A stretch of 64,000 nucleotides of DNA from Allium sativum. Taxonomy: Eukaryota > Streptophyta > Magnoliopsida > Asparagales > Amaryllidaceae. The stretch is from positions 362,697,863 to 362,761,862 of the forward strand of contig CM060915.1 of the NCBI GenBank assembly GCA_030737875.1. The letters run 5' to 3'. Position 1 is the first letter of the stretch, and each line of letters opens with the position of its first letter. Below, piece after piece: positions 11,939 to 24,176 of this stretch. The position numbers and the translations under genes are program-made. The notes under the pieces are model-generated. The model made no database searches. It saw only the letters and a list, made by a program, of their open reading frames with translations, and had not been told where the DNA came from.

Positions 11939-12210
11939 GAATTCGAATTGAAATTGAATATAAATGAATTCGAATTGAAATTGAATATAAATGAATTCGA
12001 ATTGAAATTGAATATAAATGAATTCGAATTAAAATTGAATATAAATGAATTCGAATTGAAATTGAATATAAATGAATTCGAATTGAAATTGAAATAAATG
12101 AATTTCGAATTGAAATTGAATATAAATGAATTCGAATTGAAATTGAATAATAAATGAATTCGAATTGAAATTGAATATAAATGAATTCGAATTGAAATTG
12201 AATTGAATTA
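11939..12210 (+). repeat. 27-bp tandem repeat, 10 units
   Basis: The same unit as 4640-4930, one unit fewer, with small indels. Confidence 0.9.
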
Positions 12211-13889
12211 GAACTGAAATTGAATTAGAAATCAATTTGAATTGAAATCGATTTGAAATGAATTTAAAAAGAATTTATATTGGAATTTTCAATTTTGATT
12301 TGAAATTGAATATGAAATTGAAACCGCTTTGAAAATGAATTGAAAACGATTAATAAAGCACGTTTTAAATTGAAATCGACGAAGTATATATTATATATAA
12401 TATATATATAATATAATGGCCTGAATAGAACGCGCCGCGGCAGTTCGCGAATTTCGACCATTGACTTCGAATGGATATTGCGGGAGATCCGACCGTCGGA
12501 TTCTCCTAAAACCGGAACCGTTGGGTTCGTATCGAAAAGAGCTTTCTAACGAATATTAGAAATTAGAAATCTGACTGTTGGATTTGGAATTATGTCCAAA
12601 TCAAATTTGGAAAAGGTCGTTGTAAGTGCAGCTCGATGGCCATTGATGGAAATCGACTGTACGGGCCTTGATAAAATTATTAAAAATAGTAATAACTTGT
12701 GTAAAATCATAAGAAATGATTTAGAAAGAATTGGGATGAAAAACTTCATATTTGAAAAGATAAAAATAAATTTTTATCGAAATAAACTAGTTTGAACTAG
12801 AATTATAATCCTATTTATTTTTAAATAAATAAATTGAATTTGAAATGGTTTTGAAAATAACCAGAATTTCCAATGATTGCATTGGAATGGATTTGAATCG
12901 AAATTGTCTTCGGAATATTTCGATGTTGGAATTCGTGATTATACAGATGTTGTTATGGAAATTTGAAAGATATATATTTATATCGTTATTTCCAATACGA
13001 CATTTGTTAATCGTAGAATTTGATATGGAATATAAGCCGATATATTTTCTATTCAGAGCCTTGTATTGAATATCAAATGTGATTTGGGTTTGTCGTGAAT
13101 GGTGTCTTCATTAACACTGTTCTTGAACCCAGTTGAGAAAAGATTAAATCTTTTTATTTAGATTTAATGAAGTGTACCAATTAAATAATATTTAATTGGA
13201 ATTGAATTGATATTGATTTTTGGGTTTATCGTGGACAGTGTTTTAAATAACACTTGTTCTTTAATCCGATTATTAATGGAATGTGGTTTTGGGTTTATCG
13301 TGAATCGTGTTTTAAATGACACCGATTCTTTAACCCAGTTAACGATTAAAACTAAGTGGAGTTTTAATGAATCTTTAATTAGATTGAAATGATCGAGAAT
13401 GGAGTATCACCAATTTTGCTCCAGGCGATAGTTAAATCTTTAATTAGATTTGAACGTGAAATGGTAATTGAATTTACCGATAACACCGTGGTGTTAGATA
13501 TGAAGTATTACCAGTTTTACTTCATGGGATAAATAGGTTGGGATTGGGAAATTAAAACAAATAATTACTTCGGTAAAGTTCGTTATTCCCGACTAGTTTG
13601 AATTGATATTCAAAAGTAGATAAAAGAATAAATTCAAGGAATTAATCTTGGATAAAATTAATGGGAACCTTTCCCTATGAATGTGAAATTTAGAAACTAA
13701 CTGTCGGTTAGCCAAGCCGAATGGTTTTCTGGATATTGATCTGATGTTGGTTTCGGCCTTCGGGGTTAATATTTGGGAAATTATTCTCTTGATTAATTTA
13801 CGGTTAGTGACTGATGAATTGGAATGAGGCGTATGTTGTGTTTGTGTAACACTTATTTAAAATATACGTGAGTTATCCGGAAAGATCGG

Positions 13890-14640
13890 GTTTATCCCAT
13901 TCTGAATAACTGATACGACGATAAGTCGAAGATGAAGACGGTGGTTGAAGACCAGAAGTCTTCACATCGTTTGGGTGGTTACTGATGATCTTGATTGGGC
14001 TGTACACCCAAGATGAGGGAATCAATCGGTGGTCGTCCAGATATGCTTGGAGATCGATGGATATGCGAGGAAAGTGCCTCCGGTTTCGTTCAGACCCAGA
14101 ACGGACTTGTAAATGGACTGTGTGTCTGACATTGGATTTCATTTTGTGTGACTGATATCGGTTGCATAGAGTGGTTTGCCTGTGTGGCATGCTAAGATGC
14201 AATTGATCGAGGCTTCTGTTGAAAAGCAAAGTCTTGTGGTGATGATCAAAGCACAGCCTGTATGGCATAGCTTTGTGTAACGTGAATTCGCGAGCCTCGC
14301 ACCCCGGTTGTGAACCTAAAACGGGAGAGGACCTCAGGGAGAGCATGCGTTTCTTTCTAGCTAGGGTGGTGTCAGTGACCTACCAACCCTGACATTTATA
14401 TACTTTTCACATGTGTGGTTGTTGCTGTTGCGAGGCGCCTCGGTTAGATCGGACGATCCAGGTCCGATGGAGCCATTCGTTGGCTCATTTACGCCCCAAA
14501 GAGCGGGGAAACGCAGTGTTCAGGCATTTTAATCCACATCGGTGGACCGGCCCTGACGATCCAAGGGCCAACCTGTGTCTGGGTCCTGAGGCACGGGCTA
14601 GAGCGTCTCGAATCGGTTGAGGACTATCTTTTGCCTCGGT
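13890..14640 (+). other. GC-richer hairpin block in 3' LTR A
   Basis: Counterpart of 6640-7400. The CGTTC-AGACCCA-GAACG hairpin is at 14087-14103. The GAAGAC stem is kept with loop CAGAA in place of CGGAA. A 157-codon antisense frame (13873-14346) is also open in the 5' LTR, but its differences are mostly amino-acid changing, so it is not treated as a gene. Confidence 0.5.
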
Positions 14641-15441
14641 TCATAGATGGAAACCCAATTTCCAAATACGTGACATTTGCTGTTTTATTTGTAGAACCTA
14701 GTATGGCGACATAGTGGGATGGGGCGCTTATGCCGCCTATGATTGATACTTATGATTTGAAATTGTTTTATACACTAATGCACTTATAATAGTATCAAAT
14801 GATTTGTTTTAAACGTATCAAGCATTCTTGGCTATTATAAGGTAAAAACCCTATCCTCCGGCTTGCGTTGCATTGTGTGATGGGACCTGGGTCTTATAAT
14901 AGCTTCATTTTTCTTTATTTAGCATTGCGCTGTTTGTTTTATGCACTGGTATTCTTGGGAGGAAACCCGTTCCGTGTTATACGGCGTGGTCCCTTGATTT
15001 ACCTAACTTTAAAATAAAGATTAATAACTGTTTTTAGTTCTCACACCAGTCCCATGACTGACCTGGAGTTTATTGTTTTAACCTAAACTCTGCGTGCCCT
15101 TATTTTGACACGGGCAGCTAGTAGTTTGGTTTTGCAGATTTATATTCATAGGATCCTGGTTTACAGCTGGAACGATATCCAGAAAGCTTTGTACCCGTAT
15201 ATCTCTTCTAGTTGTGTATTGTATTATTTTCCGCTGCTATGTATTTAAATGTAATTTAAATCTCTGATATTTCTGTGTAATATTTATTCATTTATACTCT
15301 GTATATTCTTGTAATCTGATGCATTGTTGTAATATACAATGAAATGTTCTTCCGTCTGCGTTCTATTTTGTCGTGTTCTTAAAACAATTCGTTCTTTCTC
15401 TTCTCTTCGGAGATAGGGGAAGTTCGGGTCGTCTCATTCAA

Positions 15442-16440
15442 TCCCTAAAACCTAAGCCGATTCATAACTACCTAAAACCCTAAATCCCTAAGTTGATCTT
15501 GTCACAAAATTTAATTTTCTAAAACAAGTCGATATTCTCAAAATAAAGACTCAATAGGTATGAATCTAGGTTTTCATCTTTATAATATTTGGTAATTTCT
15601 GTTCAATAGTTGTTGAATAAGTAAGTGCTTGTTTATCTTTGTTGTTTGTTATTCATCGATTGTTTGTGTTTGTTGTGAATTTTGACAATAATTCACAACA
15701 TAAAAGATTGTGGAAATTATTGTAGAAATGAATTTAGACTCATAATTTAGTTCTACTGAATGATAAAAGATAAGTTACATAGATTATCTTATTTTATCTT
15801 TTACTAAATGATAAATATTAACATGTTTATTTTTTACATAAAATATCTTGTTTTATTTTCGATTTAAAATAGATAATTGCATCTATCTTTTACTAAATAT
15901 AATTGCATCTATCTTTTACTAAAATACAATTGCAATTAACTTTTACTAATAGATAATTTCATCTATCTTTTACATAAAATATGCTGTTGATATTTTTGAA
16001 ACTATAATTGAAGTAGTTTGAAAGGTAAACAAGATTATCTTTTTGAATAGAATTATATTTTTACACAAAAGATAAAAATACTTTTTATGATTACATTGAG
16101 TTCTGGAGTATGTACTAAATAATTTTACATCTAGTGTAATATAATTTACAACACAAAAGATAATTTTGACAAACACAAAAGCTAAAAAAAATTAAAAAGA
16201 TAGATGCGACTATCTTATATGTAAATATAAAAACAAATGTTGTGTTTTATGTTTATTACTTTTCAATGTATTGTTTGAAGAGATAGGATGTTGAGTTTGA
16301 AGGCATAGAGTATTGTTGTTAAGGTTGTGTATTTATTAGCAGTTTTTGATTTTGAAGGCCGGATAAATTCATTTGCACTTTCATTATAATTGAAAAGATA
16401 AAAGAAATTATCATTTATTAAAAAGACAAGAAAGATAAAT
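15442..16440. other. AT-rich host DNA, short repeats, no gene seen
   Basis: It starts with telobox-like CCCTAAA and AAACCCTAAA runs (15443-15492), common in plant promoters and leaders. Around 15860-15990 are about four ~36-bp units around AATTGCATCTATCTTTTACT. No coding sequence is supported. Confidence 0.4.
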
Positions 16441-17234
16441 TCAATGTTAATGATAAAATTGAAATTTTGATTACAAAATTACATTTTAAAAAATAGTTGC
16501 ATTTATCTTTTCAAAACAGAACTAGACATTTAAAAATTTTAGTTGAACATATATGTCATGTGTTAATTGTTAGCCACAAATATGCAATATTAATGATAAA
16601 ACTGAAATTTTTATTACAAAATTGCATTTTTGAAATTATTAAATTTTAAATGTTTAGTAGAATATCATATTTAATTTTAGATTTTAAAAAAAATAGTTGC
16701 ATCCACCTTTTCAATACTGAATTTCATATTTAAAAAAGATAATTGAAAATATATGTCAAGTGTTAATTGTTAGTTGCAAATATGCAATGTTAATGATCAA
16801 ACCAAACTTTTTATTACAAAATTGAATTAATTAACAATTTTCAAATGTATAGTATAATATCTTATTTAATTTCATATCTAAAAAAGATAGTTGCATCTAT
16901 CTCTTAAAAACTGAAATTCAGATTTTACCAAAAATAATAATTTCTAATTACTATTCAATTTTTTAAATAATAATTTCTAATTATTGTTAAACTGAACAAC
17001 TAATTTTTTTATAGTTAACCATTTTTAAATGTTTAATAAAATATCTTATTTAATTTCATATTTAAAAAAGATAGTTGCATCTATCTTTTCAAAACTAAAC
17101 ACGAGATTTTAAAAAGATAGTTGAATGTATATGTCATGTGTCAATTGTTAGTTGCAAATATGCAATATTAATTGTAAAACTGAGCTTTTGATTACAAAAT
17201 TGCATCTTTGTAATTAACAATTTTTAAATGTTTA
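16441..17234 (+). repeat. Degenerate ~195-bp tandem repeat, about 4 units
   Basis: Unit starts fall near 16487, 16684, 16880 and 17064, with a half unit before the first. Each carries the quasi-palindrome AGATAGTTGCATCTATCT (or a close variant), a GTGTTAATTGTTAG block and a TATGCAATATTAAT block. The third unit is the most diverged. The array is cut at 17235 by LTR A'. It could be a decayed satellite or a foldback element. Confidence 0.6.
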
Positions 17235-18038
17235 TGAAATGACCCGAAATTCCCTTTACGGGAAAGCCCGAATTGGTTTGAGAACAAAACGCATCGGAAA
17301 ATAAACAATATAACATTTCATTGCTATTACAACAATTACATCAGAGTACAAGACATCAGAGTTCAAATAATATTACACATTGGAAATTCAATATCAGGGA
17401 TTAAGAATTTACAAAGCAGCGGAAAATAATAAATAAATAGAATTCGTAGCGGGGAATAACAACTAACACAACTGAAAGAAATACATGGATACAAAGCTTT
17501 CCGAATATAGCTCCAGTTGTAATCCAGGACTCTGTGTAAAGAAATATCTGCAAAAACCAAAACTACTAGCTCCCCGTGCGGAAATATGGGCACCCAGAGT
17601 TTAGGTGAAAACAATAAACTCTGAGTCAGTCATGGGACTGGTGTGAGAACTAAAACAGTTATTAGATTTTATTTTAAAGTGGGGTAAAGCACGGGACCAT
17701 GCTGTATAACACAGAACGGGTTTATCCCCCATGAATATCAGTGCATAAAACAAACAACGCAATGCTAAACAGAAAAATGAAGCTATTATAAGACTCAGGT
17801 CCCATCACACAATGAACGCAGTCGAGGATAGAGTTTTCGCTTATAATAGCCAAATATGCTTGGTACGCGACATTTCATCTTTTATTATTACTATAATTGA
17901 ATAAATCAACTTCAAATATAAATGTATTAATCATAGGCGGCGTAGGTACCATTATATTACGTCGCCATATAGGTTTACAGCTAAAATTGTAAAATCGCGT
18001 ATTGGAAATTGGATTTCCATCTATGAACCGAGGAAATG
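17235..18038 (-). mobile_element. LTR A' part 1, minus strand (U5 end)
   Basis: It starts TGAAATGACCC, the inverted LTR end, and runs colinearly with A3 from 48459: the CAGCGGAAAATAAT motif, the inverted GACTGGTGTGAGAAC block (~17640), and the GGCGGC/ATGTCGCCAT-like stretch. It breaks off at AAATG where element C inserted and resumes at 25396. No internal region or partner LTR is in view on the left. Confidence 0.75.
18034..18038. repeat. Target site duplication of element C, left
   Basis: AAATG just before TGTAACG; repeated at 25391-25395 just after the CA of the 3' LTR. Joining the flanks restores continuous A-type LTR sequence, which independently supports the boundaries. Confidence 0.85.
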
Positions 18039-18125
18039 TGTAACGACCCGGGAAAAGACGACCTTGGTTATCCGATATACAACACCTATCGAACAACCAA
18101 GGTCGTCTTTTCCCGGGTCGTTACA
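18039..18125 (+). repeat. 87-bp hairpin 5' end of element C
   Basis: The last 31 bp (18095-18125) are the normal U5 end. The 56 bp before (18039-18094) are the reverse complement of the last 56 bp of the LTR, except one base compared with 25335-25390. The unit therefore folds into a 31-bp stem with a 25-nt loop. All of U3, R and the rest of U5 are missing from this side. Confidence 0.85.
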
Positions 18126-19632
18126 GTTGGTATCAGAGCTGAAGGTTAGGTGATTTACCTTGGCTCTGTGGCGTGACTCAGTAGAGATGGGGTTAGTAAT
18201 GCCCTAGACTGAGTTTGAGTGTATATATAAGAGTGAACGTATTTGTTATTTTATATAAAATGATTTTATACCGTGGAGATTTATTGGTTGAGTCGTTTAT
18301 GAGTTCTAGTCGATCAGTTTGATCCACTGTATTGATAAGAGTTTATAAACACTTGAATACGATGGGTCGACACGATATGTTTTGAAAAAAGGGTAAATGA
18401 AATAATTTTACCCAAATTATATTTTGATATAAGCAAAGTATAGATATTTGAAATTATTATAGTATATTGGATGTGTTGGTTGTGATTATAATCGAATAAG
18501 ATTATAAAATGTGAAATGGTTATGTAAATAACAAATCAAAATTCATATAAGTGAAATATATGAAATCAGATGAATTAAATCTGAATTTAAGTTCAGAATT
18601 GGAATTAAAATTGCTAAAATTTGAATAAGCGTTGTAAATGGAATTAAATTGAATATATGTGAATTTTAAAATCCTGGGAGATTTTAAATTTGTTACAAGC
18701 ATTGAAAAGGGATATTTTGAAATGAATTTCAAAATGGAAATGTTTAAAAATGGGTTTTGAAAGTGCTATAGTATTGAACTCACTTCGATAGCTGGAAAAT
18801 AAATTCCGATGTTGATCCGGACATCATCGGTGCTCATTTTCGAGTTTGCAAGTGACGGATTACTACCAAAGATTTTGTTTTTTTAATTGTTTTGAGAAAC
18901 CGAGTTGTTTTGATATTCCAAAGGAATATTTGATTTTTGGAAAAGGCAAAGCTATTTGAAACTTTCAGGTACAGTTATTGAAATAAACACAAATTAAATA
19001 GAAATTTGTGAAAGCAAATTTGAAATTGAATTGAAGGCAGTTCAGTGGAAATTGAGTTGAATTGAAATAGAATGGTATCAAGTAGAATTGGACTAGATTA
19101 GAGATAATCTGGGATAGAAATGGATGGTCGAGCAAGAAATTTGAATTGAGATTGGAATTACAGTTTGATTGAAATTTGGCTTGGTTATAAGCGGATGGTC
19201 GTGTTGAAGATAAAAGTGATTGGGAGTTTGATTGGGATGATAGTGGTATATGCTAAATTGATTGCAGAATTGAATGTCGACAAAAAGGTACACGTATATA
19301 TTCATATGAGTTTGATGAGATTTATGAACCTGTTGGGCAAGCCACTTGGCTGTTTGATTTTCTTTTGGGTTGAAGAAGGCCTAGGGAGGCGAGTTGGAGT
19401 TTGAGCTATTGACCAGTACAAAAGAGGTGCTGGCGAAATTTTTCAGAAATTTCGAGTGTTAGAAAATTTTCAGAATTTTTGAAAATTTTCGTTTGTAGAA
19501 ATAAATTAATAAATTAATTAGAATATATTGGTTTAGTGAAATCAGAGTAACCAAATAATTTTAACCTAGTTATAAAGTTCATTTTTCTACCTTAGCAATT
19601 TCGAGGACGAAATTATTTTAAGGGGGAAAGAA
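18126..19632 (+). other. Internal region of element C, non-coding
   Basis: It begins GT then the primer-binding site TGGTATCAGAGCT (18128-18140), and ends TTTCGAGGACGAAATT (19599-19614) and polypurine AAGGGGGAAAGAA (19620-19632). The frames between are short and AT-biased; a 79-codon plus frame at 19165-19404 shows no recognisable domain. The start of this region matches the start of element B's internal region (62453 on). Confidence 0.75.
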
Positions 19633-20584
19633 TGTAACGGCCCAGATTTTTTTGACCATTTAGTTTAATATTTAAAAATGTTTTTATTGTTTTGGAATTT
19701 TAAATGGTTTAATTTCAATAATTTTGAATATTTTATTTTGTTCCGAAATGGTATAAATTTAGTGGATCTGCAATATAATGTGAACTGGCAGTATAAAAGG
19801 ATAAATTCTTAATTTAAAATAGTACGTTTACAAAGGATGTAGTAGCTAACGAACTCGGATTTTGATGAAATCAGTTTCATTAAATCTGAAATGATGAAAT
19901 CAGGTAACCAACCAAGTTACGTCAAAAATGGCATCCGTATGTGGAAAAGAAAAAATAAAAGGCCAAAATTTGAACTAAATTTTGATGGTAATTGGAATTT
20001 GCTAATGCTAACGGCAAAACTGGAACCTGAGACCTATCCAGGAAAATTCTAAACATAGGATATTAGCTATATATGAAATCTGGGAAAATCCTATAATGGA
20101 TATAGAAAGTTATTAAGGAAACAAAATTTAAATAAATTATTTGAAAATCTAAACGAACTCCGATTTTTGATTTGAATGCATAGGATTGAAGTACGTTAAA
20201 AACCGGACCAGATGGTGGAAGAATTTCTGAAAACCGTTATCGTTTGATACTCCAACATGAGACCGGAAGGTGTTGAAACTAACACAAAACACTATTTTGA
20301 ATTTGAATTTAAATTATTTGAAAGTTCAAACAAATTCAAAATTGATATATTTTTATATAGTATTGAAGAGCAAGAAAAATTGAACAACATGGTTGAAAAA
20401 GATTTCGGATAAGGTATCAATAAGTAAGTCAAATTAACGTCCGAATAGGGTTGAGAAAACACACTTTACTATTCATAAATTATTAAATTTATTTATAATT
20501 TAATTAATTTAAGGATTAATCCTAGCTATCCATTTTCGACCGTTGGATTCGCGCCACCTCAGCAATCCATGTGACTCCTTCGGC

Positions 20585-20593
20585 TATAAATAG
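20585..20593 (+). promoter_or_regulatory. TATA box of LTR C
   Basis: TATAAATAG followed by a pyrimidine-rich region and a leader-like AAACTCACTCC about 25 bp on. It gives a U3 of about 0.98 kb. About 170 bp downstream GGG|GTAAGT looks like a strong 5' splice site. Confidence 0.6.
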
Positions 20594-21565
20594 CCCCCCC
20601 CTTTCTTTTTAAACTCACTCCTACTCCTCCTCTTTCAAGCTTTGGCAATGGCAGAAATAATAATAAAATATTAGGAAATAGGGAAAAGGGAAGGAAGGGA
20701 GAAAGGAGGGCAAGACGGGGAGCTAGGGACTCTTAGGCAGAGGCTTGGGCTTCACGGGGTAAGTTTTTAAATAATATTTATTTATTTATTTATTTGTGTA
20801 ATATATATATATATATATTATAATTAAAATAGAATTTGTAAAAATAAATATCAGAACATTCTAAGGATGACAGAGAGGATAGTGTCTAAGGCTTGAGTTT
20901 GGAAAATATAGTTTCCTGCTCTCCCTGGCTATCCCTAACTGATCCGACGGATGGGATGATTAATTTAAATTTAAATTTAAAATTTAATTTGAATTTAATT
21001 TGAATTTAAAACAGACCAGGGGCATTTTCGTAATTTTTAACCATAAACTTTAAAAGCTTATAACTTTTTCAAAACAAGTCGGATTTCCACGAAACAAGAA
21101 CCGTTGGATTCTTATCGAAAAATACTTTAAAATGAGTGGAAGCAGATTTCTGATCCGGGTTAAAAAATTTAAGTTATAATTAAATGAATATTTTTAAATA
21201 TTTTATTTGAAAATTAAATTTAATTAATATTAAAATGGTTTTTCAATTTTAAAAAAAATTGGATTTGGCTAGAGATGGGAAAGTAGGATTTTTTAGAAGG
21301 GCAGGGAAGGTAATTTGGCTAATAACGCAATTAGAAATTAATTAAGATAAAAATAATTTAATTAATTTAATTAAATATATATTCATTTAAATTAGGTAAA
21401 TATTGTAAATAGCATAACTTTTGCATACATTAACGAAATTTAACGAAACAGGATCCGTTGGGATCGTATGGACGAGCACTACGCAATGGAACAGACCGCA
21501 AGTGGATTGGAGCTCGTTTGGATTTATGGTGAAATTTAACGTCTGAACCAAATCAATGACCGATT

Positions 21566-21608
21566 ATCGTTATTCAACGATAAACCGTCCGAGGTGAGTA
21601 AATCTCAC
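21566..21608 (+). other. Hairpin pair with splice-donor-like arm, LTR C
   Basis: ATCGTT-ATTC-AACGAT (21566-21581) is followed by GAGGTGAG-TAAAT-CTCAC (GTGAG stem 21594-21608). LTR F has ATCGTT-CTTT-AACGAT (46995-47010) and the same GTGAG-TAAAT-CTCAC (47022-47036), so the stems are kept while the first loop changes. Confidence 0.55.
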
Positions 21609-22544
21609 TAACTCTGAACACTTTATATTTTTATAAAGTATTTTTAGAATTGATAAATATTGATTGAATTGCTGAGTGTTGATTGTTTGGTTAAACTACT
21701 AGTCAGTTGGTTGAAAATACCGATATAGTTATATATATATCGTTAACCGATGTTGATTTTGTTTATCAGAATATCTCATATTGAAATGAAATTGATGTGA
21801 ATTATATTGTGTAACATCTGTGGATGCAAGGAAACAGGTCGGAGGGATCCAACTGGATTCCTCAACATTTATTTACCGTTTTTCATATATTCTGTTATAT
21901 GATGTGTTATATCATCTGTCGTTGAACCCGTGTGTTTGGATGATGATCAAACCTTTTGATTTGGTATTTTTATACCATAAATGATAACGGGAAGTGAAAA
22001 GAGATTTACAAAGTATATTTTGAAAATAAGTTATTTATATAAAATCAATAGATTTTATATATAAAAGGAAAAGAGTTTCATAGAGGAAAATAATTATAGA
22101 ATCAAAGAAATTGAGTAAAGGAAAATATTTGTGAAATCAAATATAAAGGAGAAGATTTGAAAAGAAAAACAAACATAGAGGAAATACATTTGTAAAACTA
22201 ATGTAAAGGAAAATATTTGCAAATCAAATAGAATAGGGAAAAAGTAGCTATTTGTGAAACCTTTACAAATAGAAAAAAAGGAATCATTTGTAAAACGATT
22301 ACAAATGGAATTGAAAAGCGAATATTCATTTAGGGAATAAAGGAAAGTTAAAAGAGATATTTATGTAGAGAATAAATGGAAAAGCTAAAAGTAATAATTA
22401 TTTGTTAAATAAATAGAAGTAAAAAGGGAATAGTTATTTGTTAAGTAAACAAATAGAAAAAAAAGTATTATTCAAAAGAGTTATTCAAAAAGTGTTATTC
22501 AAAAGAGAAAATTCAAAGGGGTTAATTCAAAAGAGTTAGTCAAC

Positions 22545-22800
22545 CAAAGTTAAAACTGTCAGAGTTAAACAGTTAGAGTTAAACCATTAGAGTTAATCAG
22601 AAAAGTTAGTCAGTTAGATTTAAACCGTTAAAGTTAAACAGTTAGAGTTAAACCATTAGAGTTAAACTGTTAGAGTTAAACTATTAGAGTCTAACAGTTG
22701 GAGTTAATCTATTAGAATTAAACTGTTGGAGTTAAGCTGTTAGAGTCAAACAGTTAGAGTTAGTTAGTTAGAATTAACCAGTAGAGTAAATCAGTTAGAG
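22545..22800 (+). repeat. Degenerate 14-15-bp repeats, LTR C
   Basis: Many imperfect copies of CAGTTAGAGTTAAAC-like units. Just upstream (~22040-22450) are purine-rich degenerate units of the AAAGGAAAATATTTG type. No coding content. Confidence 0.6.
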
Positions 22801-22965
22801 TTAAGCGGTTTGAATCAAATCGGACTAGAGTTATTCGAATATTGTAACCGAATAAGGGTTAAATTGAATATTAGTTATTCAACTAGAGTTGATCGAACTT
22901 AGTTATTCGAGATAGAGTTAAACAGAAGTAGTTATTCAGTATAAATTGCCAATTAGCACGACTGC

Positions 22966-23068
22966 TAGCGAAATTCGCAGGGCTGCAGATAGCCTAAGGT
23001 GGTCGGATGTTTCCTGAGGGAATCAGGCATAACCATTGTGATCGCTGCGATCTAGAGTCAAGCGAATG
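22966..23068 (+). other. Three-hairpin module shared by LTRs C and B
   Basis: 103 bp with only about six differences from 60615-60717 in LTR B. It holds GGCT-GCAGAT-AGCC, CCTGA-GGGAA-TCAGG (23013-23027) and GATCG-CTG-CGATC (23040-23052). All differences lie outside the stems. It is markedly GC-richer than the repeat-like DNA around it. Confidence 0.65.
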
Positions 23069-24176
23069 AAGTTAAATCAAATATTACCTATTCAAAATGA
23101 AGTTAAAAACAGACATAGTTAGTCGAATATAAGTTAATCGAATATTAGTTATTCGATAATAGTTAGTCAAATTAAGTTAAATAAGTTGAGTTAAATAAGT
23201 CGAGTTAATTAAGTTAAGTTAGTCAAGTTGAGATGATCAAGTAAGTTGGTCGAGTTGAGTTAATCAAGATGAGTTAATCAAACCGAGTTATCCAAATAAG
23301 AGTTAATCCAGTAAAAGTTAATAGAATAAGGGTTATAGATTATAGTTAACCGAATAGGAGTTGATAAAATTAGTTGTTCGTGTATTTATTTGAGCTAGAA
23401 AGAAAAAGTCATATTAAAGTTATTATATTTCGGACGCAGGGGATTATAACACCATTATTATAATCAAATGACTTCCGTAAAGGAAGTGGATTCGTAAATA
23501 GAATCCGAGAGTTACGTAAGTAAGTGGTTGAAAGTGTAAAAAGGTGAACTTTGTCTGTTTCGAAGTTAGAAATGTTGTTCAGTTAAGGTCTGAGAGGTAA
23601 TTATACCCCAACTTGATTGACTTCAGTTTTAACTAAGAAGTGGATAAGTTCGATAGTGAAAAGTGATTAAGTGAATTTAGTTAATGAGCATAATGGTCTG
23701 TGTTGACATAGCGATGTTTATTCAAACATCTGTTTAAACCCAATGAAGGAATTTTGGAAATGTTTTCCAAATAAGATCAGGATATTTTCTAATATAGAAA
23801 ACAAGAAGTGGAAACGTTTTCCATTGTTAATAACGTATATTTTCTAAATATAGTAAATAAGAAATATAGGGAAACAGGAATAAGGAAAAGAATAAATTTA
23901 TGATAATTTGATTTAAGAATTAATGATGATTGATCGATAGAATTCTCATCTGGAAATAATATCGTTGTTTGAACACAGACATGTTTTCATTTGATAGTTA
24001 AATCACCGATTATCAAAGTTTTTGACCATTTTACGTTGTTAATATGGAGAGACCGGTTGGATTATTATCCACGGAACCACTCCGTATTGGCATAAGCGTT
24101 GCGAATCAAGTATGCTGAATATATTGAAGACGGAGTAAAGTGCAAGGGCTATCCTGTTTACAGAATAGTGCCTTCG

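Larger units (their letters stand above)
2134..15436 (+). mobile_element. Element A: complete giant-LTR retrotransposon
   Basis: A 13.3-kb element bounded by TTCAA duplications. The LTRs (2134-8188 and 9219-15436) make up 92% of it and the internal region is only 1,030 bp. Each LTR starts TGTAACAACCC and ends TCGTCTCA. A primer-binding site and a polypurine tract sit at the expected internal edges, so the signals in cis needed for reverse transcription are present. No gag-pol coding capacity exists, so it must have been mobilised by an autonomous relative, presumably a Ty3/gypsy chromovirus judging from the residual 3' pol-like tail. The LTRs differ by roughly 2% in the first 400 bp plus several indels, so the insertion is not very recent. 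Confidence 0.9.
9219..15436 (+). repeat. 3' LTR of element A (6,218 bp)
   Basis: Full-length partner of 2134-8188. It keeps the GC-rich segment (10170-10445) that the 5' LTR has largely lost. TATA-like TATATATAA is at 10117-10125, 27-bp repeats at 11939-12210, the hairpin block at about 13890-14640, and the end TCGTCTCA at 15429-15436. Confidence 0.9.

Noticed and set aside
18039..18125. A small inverted-repeat transposon (MITE)
   Set aside because: The 87 bp are LTR-terminal sequence, directly joined to the primer-binding site, and the target duplication brackets the whole element C and not this piece.
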